This document shows positions 24,440 to 33,214 of a stretch of 64,000 nucleotides of DNA, piece after piece. The notes below the pieces were generated by a model. It searched no databases. It saw only the letters and a program-made list of their open reading frames with translations, and was not told the origin of the DNA. The position numbers and the translations under genes were made by a program. Where the stretch lies: the NCBI RefSeq assembly GCF_000260435.1, contig NZ_BACQ01000031.1, positions 62,001-126,000 on the forward strand, in the 5' to 3' direction. The stretch is from Lacticaseibacillus zeae DSM 20178 = KCTC 3804. GTDB lineage: Bacteria > Bacillota > Bacilli > Lactobacillales > Lactobacillaceae. Position 1 is the stretch's first letter; each line of letters begins with the position of its first letter.

Positions 24440-25101
24440 TGGCTAACATGGATACTTGGCAGCAATTCTGGTATTACCTTGCCAACAACGGTTCCTACGT
24501 GCTGAGTCAGTTCGCCCGCCATTTTCTGATTTCGATCTATGGGGTGCTCATCGCAGCGGTGATCGGCATTCCGGTTGGGCTGGCAATTGCGCGCCATCGC
24601 ACCTTGAGTAACACAGTCATCGGCATCGCCAACGTCATTCAGACCATCCCCAGCCTAGCGATGCTTTCGATCATCATGCTGGGACTCGGACTTGGCGTGA
24701 ACACCGTCATTGTCACGGTCTTCTTATACTCGCTGCTGCCAATCATCAAGAACACTTACACCGGCATGCAAAATGTCGATAAGAACCTGATGGACGCGGC
24801 TAAAGGCATGGGCATGACCCGCTGGCAGTCACTGTATATGGTCGAAATCCCCTTAAGCATGTCGGTCATCATGGCCGGGATTCGTAATGCTTTGGTCGTC
24901 GCCATCGGGATCACCGCAATCGGCGCTTTCGTCGGAGCTGGCGGCCTGGGCGACATCATCATCCGCGGCACCAACGCCACCAACGGCGGAGCCATCATCC
25001 TCGCCGGTGCGTTGCCAACAGCGCTAATGGCCATCATCTCCGACCTCGTCCTCGGCTTCTTGGAACGCCGGCTCGAACCAAAGGGAAAGGCTGCTTCATA
25101 A
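24439..25101 (+). CDS. opuCD: Osmolyte ABC transporter permease
   Basis: 220 residues with five to six membrane helices and the loop A-A-K-G-M-G-M-T-R near residue 115. It begins in a TAATG overlap with opuCC and is the last gene of the operon, followed by a terminator at 25188. Similar to opuCB along its length, as in other OpuC systems. Confidence 0.92.
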   Translation: MANMDTWQQFWYYLANNGSYVLSQFARHFLISIYGVLIAAVIGIPVGLAIARHRTLSNTVIGIANVIQTIPSLAMLSIIMLGLGLGVNTVIVTVFLYSLLPIIKNTYTGMQNVDKNLMDAAKGMGMTRWQSLYMVEIPLSMSVIMAGIRNALVVAIGITAIGAFVGAGGLGDIIIRGTNATNGGAIILAGALPTALMAIISDLVLGFLERRLEPKGKAAS

Positions 25102-25187
25102 AAGTAGGTCTAACACCATTGCTCTTCATTTAGCAAAACTCAATACAATTCATGGTGGCTGGGTTATAACTCAATGTCACTATAGAT

Positions 25188-25229
25188 AGACGGACACAAT
25201 TCGACGTTTCGATTGTGCCCGTCTTTTGT
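25188..25229 (+). terminator. Terminator of the opuC operon
   Basis: GACGGACACAAT pairs with ATTGTGCCCGTC (one mismatch) followed by TTTTG. Confidence 0.78.
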
Positions 25230-25267
25230 TTCGTCATGAATAATTTGTCAAAAGTTGTGCGATCTTA

Positions 25268-25460
25268 GTGCCAAGGCGAAGCAATCGGAGGCGGGAACGG
25301 GCTCAGTGGTGAGATTGTACTAGCCGGGCGATTTTCCCGGCGTAGTACAAGGCCGAGCTTAGAGACTCTGCCGGGTTTGCAGAGGCTCTAAGTCGTGCCC
25401 ACCCCTCTAGCTTCGCGGTCGCCAGCCCTTGTCCCCGCCGGAGATTGCGTAGTTTGGCAC
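25268..25460. repeat. Structured repeat A, copy 1 (193 bp)
   Basis: Ends are GTGCCAAGGCG...AGCAATC and GATTGCG...TTTGGCAC. Inside lie stem C (GGCGGG..CGGGCT / AGCCC...CCGCC), stem A (TTGTACTAGCCGGG / CCCGGCGTAGTACAA) and stem B (CTTAGAG...CTCTAAG). Junction blocks CAGTGGTGA, GGCCGAGCTT and GTCGTGCCCACC are shared with the copies at 30215 and 34047. No reading frame. Confidence 0.88.
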
Positions 25461-25632
25461 GGCCCAGAACTCATTGCCCAAATTCACAATGTTCAGAACA
25501 GCACTAATGTTATTTATAAAAATCCCGCGTCCACACTCGTTTTCAACACAAAATCAACGTTATTATAAGATTGCTTAATTAAGGCGATTCCACTTGCTGA
25601 TATAAAATACCTTTAGTTATTTTTATAAAATA

Positions 25633-25660
25633 TTGTACTTATTAGAAGTTATGTTATACT
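25633..25660 (+). promoter_or_regulatory. Promoter of the C26 peptidase operon
   Basis: TTGTAC (25633-25638) and TATACT (25655-25660) are 16 bases apart, directly before the GGAGG of the gene at 25681. Confidence 0.6.
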
Positions 25661-25680
25661 CAAAATCGGAGGTGAATAAT

Positions 25681-26433
25681 ATGAAGAAACCACTTATCGG
25701 CATTTCAGCAGGCGTCCTTGTCGACCAAGGAGGCATGTTCCCCGGCTACAAACGTGATTATGTGAACGAGGACTACATCACCGCAGTTTCCGAAAATGAC
25801 GGGATTCCAGTCATTTTACCGTTACTCGATGATCCTGCTGACATTGACCGACAAGTCGCGGCCTTGGATGGGCTGATCTTATCCGGCGGCCATGATGTTG
25901 ACCCGAGCAGCTACAATCATGATCCCCTGGACAAGTTAGGTGACACGTCACTAAGACGGGATGCGTTTGATTTAAATCTGATTCGGTCAGCGAAACAACG
26001 CCAGCTGCCGATTTTAGGGATTTGTCGTGGCACCCAGATTCTAAACGTTTATCACGGCGGCACGCTCTATCAGGATCTCAGTTATCGCGATGCGCCGACG
26101 ATCAGGCACTGGCAGGCAACGAATTCGGCACAGGTCACGCATGCAGTGCGCATCGACCAGCACAGCCGCCTATTTACGATTTTAAAGCAGGCAACAGTAC
26201 GGGTGAACTCGTTTCATCATCAGATCATGGCAACGATTGGCGAAGGATTTCACGTTGTCGCGACCGCTTCGGACAATGTGCCGGAAGCAATCGAAGCAGA
26301 TGGCGACCACATCATGATGGGCGTGCAGTGGCATCCGGAAATGCTCACGCACAGCCAACCGCTCATGAACGCCCTATTCAGCCACTTCATTCAACAAACG
26401 CAAGCTACCGCGGCAAGTAGCTCGAGCCTATGA
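25681..26433 (+). CDS. Peptidase C26 / gamma-glutamyl-gamma-aminobutyrate hydrolase family protein
   Basis: 250 residues from the ATG at 25681 (GGAGG eight bases upstream). Class I glutamine-amidotransferase fold: nucleophile Cys in L-G-I-C-R-G-T-Q and His-Glu in V-Q-W-H-P-E. The G-G-H-D-V-D-P-S oxyanion region is typical of PuuD-like enzymes, which cleave gamma-glutamyl amides. First gene of an operon with an amino-acid permease (4-base overlap), RidA and a PLP lyase. Substrate unknown. Confidence 0.88.
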   Translation: MKKPLIGISAGVLVDQGGMFPGYKRDYVNEDYITAVSENDGIPVILPLLDDPADIDRQVAALDGLILSGGHDVDPSSYNHDPLDKLGDTSLRRDAFDLNLIRSAKQRQLPILGICRGTQILNVYHGGTLYQDLSYRDAPTIRHWQATNSAQVTHAVRIDQHSRLFTILKQATVRVNSFHHQIMATIGEGFHVVATASDNVPEAIEADGDHIMMGVQWHPEMLTHSQPLMNALFSHFIQQTQATAASSSSL

Positions 26434-27812
26434 AAAAGAAAATCGGTTTCTGGTCAATCGTTTTATTGGCCATCAATTCCATTATTGGCTCCGGTATTTT
26501 TCTTTCACCAGGTGCCGTGGTGCAGTCTTCTGGCTCCAAAGCGTTAATTCTGTACGGTATCGCGGCTTTCTTTGCGGCGATTCTGGCCGTGACCTTTGCC
26601 GCAGCAGCCAAGTATGTCGCACACAGCGGCGCGGCTTATATTTATGCCAAGGCAGCGTTCGGCGAACACGTCGGCTTCTACGTCGGCATCACGCGCTACA
26701 TTGCCACCTGCATTGCCTGGGGCGTCATGGCCACCGCGGTTGTCAAAACCGTCTTACGCATTTTCGGTTTTGACCAAAACGACTTGATGCTGGTCACCAT
26801 CAGCCTGATCTTACTGATGTTGTCACTGCTTGTGATTAACTGTTTTGGGCCAAAATTCTTCGAGCTTGTCAACAATCTGTCAACGATCGGTAAGTTAGCC
26901 GCCTTGCTGGTTTTCATCATTTTCGGCATCGGCGTTATTGCCACCACCGGCGTGAATCATTTTGCCCAGATTGACCGGTTGACCAGCGCGGGCACCAACG
27001 CAACCCTGAGCACCCTGGTCATGGGGGTTATCGCCGCGTTTTATGCTTTCACTGGTTTTGAAAGCGTTGCCAGTGGGGCGGATGATATGGATAAGCCGGA
27101 AAAGAATCTGCCGATTGCCATCCCCCTAGCAATTTCGGTGATTGCAGTCGTCTATATCGGCGTTGTCTGGATTGCCATGATGGTGAATCCACAGGCGATG
27201 ATGGCGACCAAGGAAGTCGTGGCCTTAGTGGCGGTTTTCAATAATCCGCTGATTCAAAATATTGTGTTATATGGGGCACTGATTTCAATGTTAGGCATCA
27301 ACGTTGCGGCTTCTTTTCACAGTCCGCGGGTGTTGGAAGCCATTGCCAAACAAGGGCAACTGCCTAGCTGGTTAGCCGGGCGGACAGCGAAAAACTTCCC
27401 GTTGCCGGCGTTTCTTTTGACGATTGCTTTGGCGGTGCTGCTACCGATGGCTTTCCGTTATGACATGACGAGTATCATCATTCTCAGCTCCATCTCCCGG
27501 TTCGTTCAGTTTCTGATTATTCCGCTGTGCGTCATGAAATTCTTCCGTGGCCGCGGTGATCGCCGACTCATCAATCCGGCGCGCCCAAATGTGCTCACTG
27601 ATATGGTTTGCCCAGCGGTGTCGCTGATCCTGACCGTTTTATTGCTTATTAAATTCGACTGGATCGGTCAATTTACCATTCTCGATGCCAATAACCAGCA
27701 TGCCCCGAATTATTTTGCGATTGTCGCCATGATCCTCGGCTACATCGTGATTCTGTTTGGGATGATGCTCTTCAACTATCAAACTAAGAAAAAGAGGTAT
27801 GAATATGATTAA
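26430..27812 (+). CDS. APC family amino acid permease
   Basis: 460 residues, 12 membrane helices. The first helix carries the family motif I-G-S-G-I-F, and F-Y-A-F-T-G-F-E-S in helix 6 is typical of the APC superfamily. ATG overlaps the C26 stop. It probably imports the amino acid or gamma-glutamyl compound processed by the neighbours. Confidence 0.9.
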   Translation: MKKKIGFWSIVLLAINSIIGSGIFLSPGAVVQSSGSKALILYGIAAFFAAILAVTFAAAAKYVAHSGAAYIYAKAAFGEHVGFYVGITRYIATCIAWGVMATAVVKTVLRIFGFDQNDLMLVTISLILLMLSLLVINCFGPKFFELVNNLSTIGKLAALLVFIIFGIGVIATTGVNHFAQIDRLTSAGTNATLSTLVMGVIAAFYAFTGFESVASGADDMDKPEKNLPIAIPLAISVIAVVYIGVVWIAMMVNPQAMMATKEVVALVAVFNNPLIQNIVLYGALISMLGINVAASFHSPRVLEAIAKQGQLPSWLAGRTAKNFPLPAFLLTIALAVLLPMAFRYDMTSIIILSSISRFVQFLIIPLCVMKFFRGRGDRRLINPARPNVLTDMVCPAVSLILTVLLLIKFDWIGQFTILDANNQHAPNYFAIVAMILGYIVILFGMMLFNYQTKKKRYEYD

Positions 27813-28188
27813 GCGTTTGACCAGCACCCACATCCCCGCTCCCCTTGGCAGTTACGCCGCCGCGACCCAGATCGGTTCGGTCCTTTTCACCTCTGGCCAA
27901 CTGCCACTCAGTCCGGAATCCAAGGCCGTTCCGGAAGGCATCATTGCCCAAACCAAGCAAGTGATGACCAATTTGAATCACGTACTGGTTGATAACGGAA
28001 CGTCTTTTGATCATGTGGCCAAAACCACCGTCTACATCAACGATCTCAAGTTACTGGCGAGTTTTGATCAGGTTTATCGGACTTACTTCCATGATGGCTA
28101 CCCAGCGCGCACCGCGGTTTTGGTTAGCGAATTACCGGCGCAGGCATTACTGGAAGTCGACATGGTGGCGGAAGTCCCGGAGGATTAA
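27805..28188 (+). CDS. RidA family enamine/imine deaminase
   Basis: 127 residues from the ATG at 27805 (GAGG seven bases upstream). YjgF/RidA motifs: F-T-S-G-Q-L-P, the central T-V-Y-I-N-D and the C-terminal P-A-R-T-A-V with E-V-D-M-V-A. RidA hydrolyses reactive enamines released by PLP enzymes, which fits the adjacent Cys/Met lyase. It overlaps the permease gene by eight bases. Confidence 0.93.
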   Translation: MIKRLTSTHIPAPLGSYAAATQIGSVLFTSGQLPLSPESKAVPEGIIAQTKQVMTNLNHVLVDNGTSFDHVAKTTVYINDLKLLASFDQVYRTYFHDGYPARTAVLVSELPAQALLEVDMVAEVPED

Positions 28189-28191
28189 AAA

Positions 28192-29336
28192 GTGGGTATC
28201 AATACGGATCTTTTACATGGCTACCCGGTCATCGACAGCCATACCGGTGCGTCTTCGATTCCTAAGTACCAAGCATCCACGTTCAACAGCCCGGCCTTGG
28301 GAACCAGCCGCGACTACATGTACACACGGTTTGGCAATCCGACCATTGATGCCTTGCAGGAAGGCTTAGCCAAAATGACCGGGGCACAATTCAGCTTTGT
28401 CTTCAGCTCGGGTATGGCCGCCATTGCCAACACCATCATGTTGCTCAACGCCGGCGATCAGATTATTTTCCCGGTCGAAGTTTACGGCGGTACCGGCGCG
28501 TTTGCGACCAAAATCCTGCCTAAGTATGGCATTGATGTCGTGTTTACAGCTTACGATCAACTTGCTAATATTGAACAGGCACTGACGCCCAAAACCAAAA
28601 TGATTTACGTGGAAACGCCGTCGAACCCGCTGTTGAAAGTCACTGACATTCAGCCCATCGTGACGCTGGCAAAAGCGCATGGTATCCTGACAGTGGCCGA
28701 CAACACGTTCATGACGCCACTTTACCAGAAGCCATTGGCGCTGGGATGCGATGTCGTCATCGAAAGTCTGACCAAGTTCATCAACGGTCACAGTGACGTG
28801 GTCGCCGGCGCCGTTTTGACAACGATCAGGCTATTGCCGAAGAACTGTCGCTGTTTCAAAAAGAGTTCGGCAGCATTCTCGGCGTTGAAGACGCATGGCT
28901 AGTGTTGCGCGGTATGAAAACCATGGGCTTACGCATGCAGCAATCAACGCAAAATGCCCAAAGTATCGCGACATTTTTACAGAAGCATCCCAAGATCAAG
29001 CAAGTTTACTTCCCAGGCCTGCCGGAGCATCCCGGTCATGCCGTCCACATGCGGCAAACAGAAAACGGCGGCGCGGTGCTGTCATTTGAAATTGCCGGCG
29101 CCGACAAAGCACGGTTGAACACGTTCATCGAAGCGCTACAATTGCCGATTTTTGCTGTCAGTCTGGGCGGGGTGGAATCCATTTTGTCCCACCCGGCCAC
29201 CATGTCACACGCCTGTTTAACCGCCGAAGAACGCGCTGCTCAAGGCGTGACCGACAGCTTGCTGCGGCTATCTTGCGGCATTGAAGATACTGAAGACTTA
29301 ATCGCTGACTTGACCCAGGCATTAGCCAAAATCTAA
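28192..29336 (+). pseudogene. Cys/Met metabolism PLP-dependent lyase, frameshifted
   Basis: Starts at GTG 28192 with GGAGG eight bases upstream. The first part (to ~28820) has the cystathionine gamma-lyase/synthase fold: R-F-G-N-P-T, S-S-G-M-A-A-I, and the PLP lysine in E-S-L-T-K-F-I-N-G-H-S-D. At 28820-28821 one base is missing; the frame continues with N-D-Q-A-I-A-E-E-L and runs to a normal end with L-R-L-S-C-G-I-E-D. Restoring one base gives ~381 residues of normal length. It is either a true recent mutation or a sequence error. Confidence 0.88.
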
Positions 29337-29386
29337 CCCCGACGAATCCTGGGACTGCTGCGGTTATCAAGAAAGGAAGGATTTCG

Positions 29387-30085
29387 ATCACCCCCGATTC
29401 TTACCGTCCATTTTTAAAATTTCTTGCGCATGTGCTCGGTCCCACGACAGAAATCGTGATGCACGCCATTAATCCCGCGACCGATGGCTATGATTCCTCG
29501 ATTGTTTTCTTGGCAAATAGCATTTCCGGCCGCACCATGGATTCACCGGCGACCGACTTCATCGCAAAAGTCTTACACGATAAACTGTATCAGCAGCAGG
29601 ATTACGTCGTGCACTATCAAAGCACGTTGATGAATGGCAAAAAAGTCAACTCTGCCAGCTTTTTCATCAAGAACCCAGCCGGCGAACTGATCGGTATGAT
29701 CTGCATCAACACCGACGTCAGCCGCTTCCAACAACTGGCGACGCTTGAGAAATTAAGCGAAGAACTCCTTCAGGCCTTCCAACCGGAACTAGCCCCTGCC
29801 GCGGACCTGCTTGAATCGACTCCCCCAACGGAAAACCTGTTCATTCAACCAGAAGGCGCCATTCGGCAAGTCGTCATCGAACAAACGGGTACCCCCAACC
29901 CGCCAATCGCCGACCTGACCCGCAAGGAAAAAATCGCTATCGTGCGCCGCCTTTACGAACAACACTTCTTCGAACTCAAAGACGCCGTCGCCAAAACCGC
30001 GGACTACCTCAACATGTCCACCGTCAGCATCTATAAGTATTTGCAAATCATCAAACAGGCTGATAAAAGCACGTCGTATGAGTGA
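29387..30085 (+). CDS. YheO-type PAS/helix-turn-helix transcriptional regulator
   Basis: YheO-like PAS domain (E-I-V-M-H, S-I-S-G-R, then G-x-L-I-G-M-I-C-I-N) and a C-terminal helix-turn-helix (L-K-D-A-V-A-K-T-A-D-Y-L-N-M-S-T-V-S-I-Y), as in DauR-like regulators. The conserved family start R-P-F-L-K-F-L-A-H-V-L-G is upstream of the first GTG (29432), so the true start must be earlier. AAGGAAGG at 29373-29380 is six bases from an in-frame ATC at 29387, giving 232 residues; no ATG, GTG or TTG is available there. It probably controls the C26-permease-RidA-lyase genes. Confidence 0.82.
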   Translation: MTPDSYRPFLKFLAHVLGPTTEIVMHAINPATDGYDSSIVFLANSISGRTMDSPATDFIAKVLHDKLYQQQDYVVHYQSTLMNGKKVNSASFFIKNPAGELIGMICINTDVSRFQQLATLEKLSEELLQAFQPELAPAADLLESTPPTENLFIQPEGAIRQVVIEQTGTPNPPIADLTRKEKIAIVRRLYEQHFFELKDAVAKTADYLNMSTVSIYKYLQIIKQADKSTSYE

Positions 30086-30130
30086 TGAGTTTGGATTAGT
30101 TAGCGGCTGAGTGATGATTAAAAAAGAATG

Positions 30131-30173
30131 CGCGACCGAATTTTCACCAGTAGAAAATTCGGTCGCGTTTTTC
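30131..30173 (+). terminator. Terminator after the YheO-type regulator
   Basis: GCGACCGAATTTTC and its exact complement flank a seven-base loop followed by TTTTTC. Confidence 0.92.
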
Positions 30174-30214
30174 TGTATCGGAAATTAGTTAGTCGGCTTA
30201 AATTAAAAATGTCA

Positions 30215-30395
30215 GTGCCAAGGCGGAGCAATCGTAGGCCAGATGGGGCTCAGTGGTGAAATTATTGTAGGTGGGGCGCTCTTTGCCCCACCTACAATAA
30301 GGTCGAGCTTTGAGACTCAGCCGGGCTTGCTGAGGCTCAAAGTCGTGCCCACCACGTTCCAGCCCCAGCTGGCCGGAGATTGCGCAGTTTGGCAC
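30215..30395. repeat. Structured repeat A, copy 2 (181 bp)
   Basis: Same ends (GTGCCAAGGCGGAGCAATC / GATTGCG...TTTGGCAC) and junction blocks as copies 1 and 3. Stem A is ATTGTAGGTGGGGC / GCCCCACCTACAAT, stem B CTTTGAG...CTCAAAG, stem C GGCCAG..GGGGCT / AGCCCC..CTGGCC. Stem sequences differ from the other copies yet remain paired. It lacks a ~14-base insert (containing TAGCTTCGCGG) present in the other two. Confidence 0.88.
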
Positions 30396-30593
30396 GGCAA
30401 GGAACATCTAAGGTAACTATACTTATAGCAATTCACAAGTTCGCTCATATTGTCATTTATTTTATTTTTGCCGCAGATATATCAGTTTACAAAAGATAAA
30501 CACGAACATTAAACCGTATTTTAATCTAATCGTCCTTTATTTACCCAAACAATTGCGCTAAACTGGGTCTATTCATTTCACAAGGAGGACCCC

Positions 30594-31436
30594 ATGACTT
30601 ACCCTAACTTACGCGCACGTATTAAAGTCGAATGGAAAAGTTATCTTGTCGCTGCTTTATTCACCGCGATCGCTGAATACATCGGAACTGTGAAACTTAA
30701 AGTCGGTCCGGGGATGATCATTTTATTTCCGGTTTTCTACGCCATTATTCTCGGCATGTTAAGTGGTCCGCAAGTGATGCACTGGTTTGACAACAAACAC
30801 GTCAAAGCCGCATCAAAACTGGTGATCGTTGGCATCTGCCCGTTTGTGGTTAATCTTGGCATTACGGCTGGTGCGAATATGGACATGATTCTGCACGCCG
30901 GCCCCGCCTTGTTGGTGCATGGTTTCGGTAATCTGCTTGGCATTTTCTTCGGCCTTCCTTTGGCCATGTTGCTCGGCTTGCGGCGCGAGTCCATCGGCGC
31001 CACGAGTTCGCTTAACCGCGAGTATCACCTCGCCTTAATCAATTCTGCTTATGGTTCGGATTCTGACGAAGCCAGCGGCAGTATGGCGATTTACATCGTC
31101 GGTGGCATTCTCGGCACGATTTATTTTGGCATTATGGCCACGGTGCTCGGCATGACCGGCTGGTTTGATCCCAAGGCGCTAGGCATGTCCACTGGCGTCG
31201 GTGCCGGCATCTTTATGGCCTCGGCCAGCGCCAGCCTCGCCCAGCTGTTCCCCCACGATGCCAACACCATCACCGCCATGGCGTCAGCCGCCAATACCAT
31301 CGCCGGCATCACCGGTATTTACATCACCATGTTCCTGGCGATTCCGCTGACAGATAAGCTTTACACGATTTTAGATAAAATGTTCGCCGGCCGCCGTGCC
31401 AAGACGCCTGCTGCAGTGAAAGGACGGATTAAGTAA
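30594..31436 (+). CDS. DUF3100 family membrane protein
   Basis: 280 residues, about eight membrane helices. DUF3100 pattern: G-P-G-M-I-I-L-F-P, A-L-L-V-H-G-F-G-N-L, and R-E-S-I-G-A-T-S-S-L-N-R-E. GGAGG precedes the ATG. It overlaps the next small membrane gene (TAATG). The pair probably forms a carrier, with an amidohydrolase downstream suggesting a nitrogen-containing substrate; this is inference. Confidence 0.85.
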   Translation: MTYPNLRARIKVEWKSYLVAALFTAIAEYIGTVKLKVGPGMIILFPVFYAIILGMLSGPQVMHWFDNKHVKAASKLVIVGICPFVVNLGITAGANMDMILHAGPALLVHGFGNLLGIFFGLPLAMLLGLRRESIGATSSLNREYHLALINSAYGSDSDEASGSMAIYIVGGILGTIYFGIMATVLGMTGWFDPKALGMSTGVGAGIFMASASASLAQLFPHDANTITAMASAANTIAGITGIYITMFLAIPLTDKLYTILDKMFAGRRAKTPAAVKGRIK

Positions 31437-31882
31437 TGCGATTACGTGAATGGTTGTTTCTCCTCAGTGTCTGCGGCGTCGGCACCTTGCTAGCTAACTG
31501 GATCGGTTCCGGCGTCAGCATCGTCAAAAGTCTCCCGGGCGTGGTCATTCTCATCGCCATCACCCTTGTCGCTGTTGTCTTAGCCAAAATCATGCCGTTC
31601 AAGTTGCCCATCATCGCCTATTGTTCGGTTTTAGGGCTACTGGCAGCCGCGCCGTTTTCACCAATCGCCGCGGTGGTTATCAGTTCAACCAAAGTGATCG
31701 CCTTCGCCGCACCCTTCACCGTGGTCGGCTCGTTTGCGGGGATTGCGATTTCCGATAAACTAGGCACTTTCATTCATCAAGGCTGGAAGTACATCATCGT
31801 CGGAGTTGCCGTGATGACCGGGACGTTTGTCGGCTCGCTTTTGTGGGACACCCTTACGCTGAAACTGACAGGGGTGATTTAA
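31436..31882 (+). CDS. Membrane protein partner of the DUF3100 protein
   Basis: 148 residues, four to five membrane helices, with P-F-K-L-P-I-I-A-Y and a glycine-rich end. It overlaps the DUF3100 gene and abuts the amidohydrolase, so the three are one transcription unit. No domain name could be given with confidence. Confidence 0.75.
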   Translation: MRLREWLFLLSVCGVGTLLANWIGSGVSIVKSLPGVVILIAITLVAVVLAKIMPFKLPIIAYCSVLGLLAAAPFSPIAAVVISSTKVIAFAAPFTVVGSFAGIAISDKLGTFIHQGWKYIIVGVAVMTGTFVGSLLWDTLTLKLTGVI

Positions 31883-33214
31883 TTGACCAGCACATTGATT
31901 CAGGACACGTTGACCATGACCGCGCCTGGTATGATCAAGCCGCATCAGGATATTTTCATCAAAGACGGTAAAATTGCGCAGGTAGGCGACCACAGTAGTT
32001 TTCCAGCCGAAGCTGATGATGTCATTGACGGTACCCATCGTTTATTCATGCCCGGTTTGATCGACAGTCATTTACATACCGGTCAGCAATTACTCCGCGG
32101 CCGCGTGCTGGACACCAAAGGCATTATCTGGAAAAAGATTATGCTGCCGTTTGAGGCTGATACGACGGCCGAGACCATGACGCTTAACGCGCAACTGGCG
32201 GCACTGGAAATGATCACCAGTGGCACGACCGGATTTGTGGACGCTGGCGGTTATCACATGGCCGCCGCCGGAACTGTTTATGCACAAAGCGGGTTGCGCG
32301 GTGCCCTTGCCTATTCAACCATGGACGATCCGACGCTGCCGGCTTCGATTAACATGGATGCCAAAACCGCCATTGCCCACACCGATGCGCTTTACGATCA
32401 ATTCCACGGCCGCCATCATTTACAGGTTTATTATTCTCTGCGCGCGTTGAATAATTGTTCCGATGAACTCGTGGATCTGGCCGCTCAACGCGCCGCTGAT
32501 CGTCACACTTTTCTTGAAGCTCATATGAACGAATATCCCCAAGAAGTAGCCGGCATCCTTGACCGTTGCGGTGAACGGCCTTATGTTTACCTTGCCAAAC
32601 GCGGTGCCTTGAGCGATCATTTTCTAGGTGCGCATAGCCTTTTTCTAGACGACACCGAAAAGGCCTTGATCGAAAAGCATCACGTTAAGATCAACCACAG
32701 CCCGTTCAGCAACTCTGGCAAAGGGGTGCCGCCAACGCCTGAACTGTTGAAGGCTGGCGTCTCTATTGGTCTGGGATCCGATGGCGCGGCGCATGGCGGC
32801 TTGAGTCTGTGGCAGGAAATGAAAATTTTCCGGGCGATCATGACCTTGCATTATGGCGTGCCACAACACATCGCCAATATCATGCCGGCAACCACCATTA
32901 TGTCGCTGGTATTAGACGGTGGCGCGGCTGCTTTGAATATGTCCGGGCAGCTGGGGCGCATCGCTCCGGGGTATCAGGCAGACATCATCGGTCTGGACAT
33001 CGACAGTCCGCACTTATGGCCAACCGGTAATTGGAACAACACGTTATTAGAAAGCGTCAATGCCAATGATGTGGCTGATTCCATGGTGGCCGGTAAGTGG
33101 CTGATGCGAAAACGAAAAGTGTTAACATTAGATGTAGAAAGGATCAAAGCCGTGTGTGCACGGCGCTACCCAACACTATGGCAATCATCATCATCGCAAT
33201 TGGCAACATCATAA
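31883..33214 (+). CDS. Amidohydrolase family protein (deaminase-like)
   Basis: 443 residues, TTG start right after the preceding stop, with AGGGGTGA upstream. Metal site as in cytosine/guanine and methylthioadenosine/SAH deaminases: D-S-H-L-H-T near 62, E-A-H-M-N-E near 212, G-A-H-S near 248 and G-S-D-G-A near 297. It probably hydrolyses or deaminates a cyclic nitrogen compound in the cytosol. The gene overlaps the TSUP gene by about 60 bases. Confidence 0.87.
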   Translation: MTSTLIQDTLTMTAPGMIKPHQDIFIKDGKIAQVGDHSSFPAEADDVIDGTHRLFMPGLIDSHLHTGQQLLRGRVLDTKGIIWKKIMLPFEADTTAETMTLNAQLAALEMITSGTTGFVDAGGYHMAAAGTVYAQSGLRGALAYSTMDDPTLPASINMDAKTAIAHTDALYDQFHGRHHLQVYYSLRALNNCSDELVDLAAQRAADRHTFLEAHMNEYPQEVAGILDRCGERPYVYLAKRGALSDHFLGAHSLFLDDTEKALIEKHHVKINHSPFSNSGKGVPPTPELLKAGVSIGLGSDGAAHGGLSLWQEMKIFRAIMTLHYGVPQHIANIMPATTIMSLVLDGGAAALNMSGQLGRIAPGYQADIIGLDIDSPHLWPTGNWNNTLLESVNANDVADSMVAGKWLMRKRKVLTLDVERIKAVCARRYPTLWQSSSSQLATS

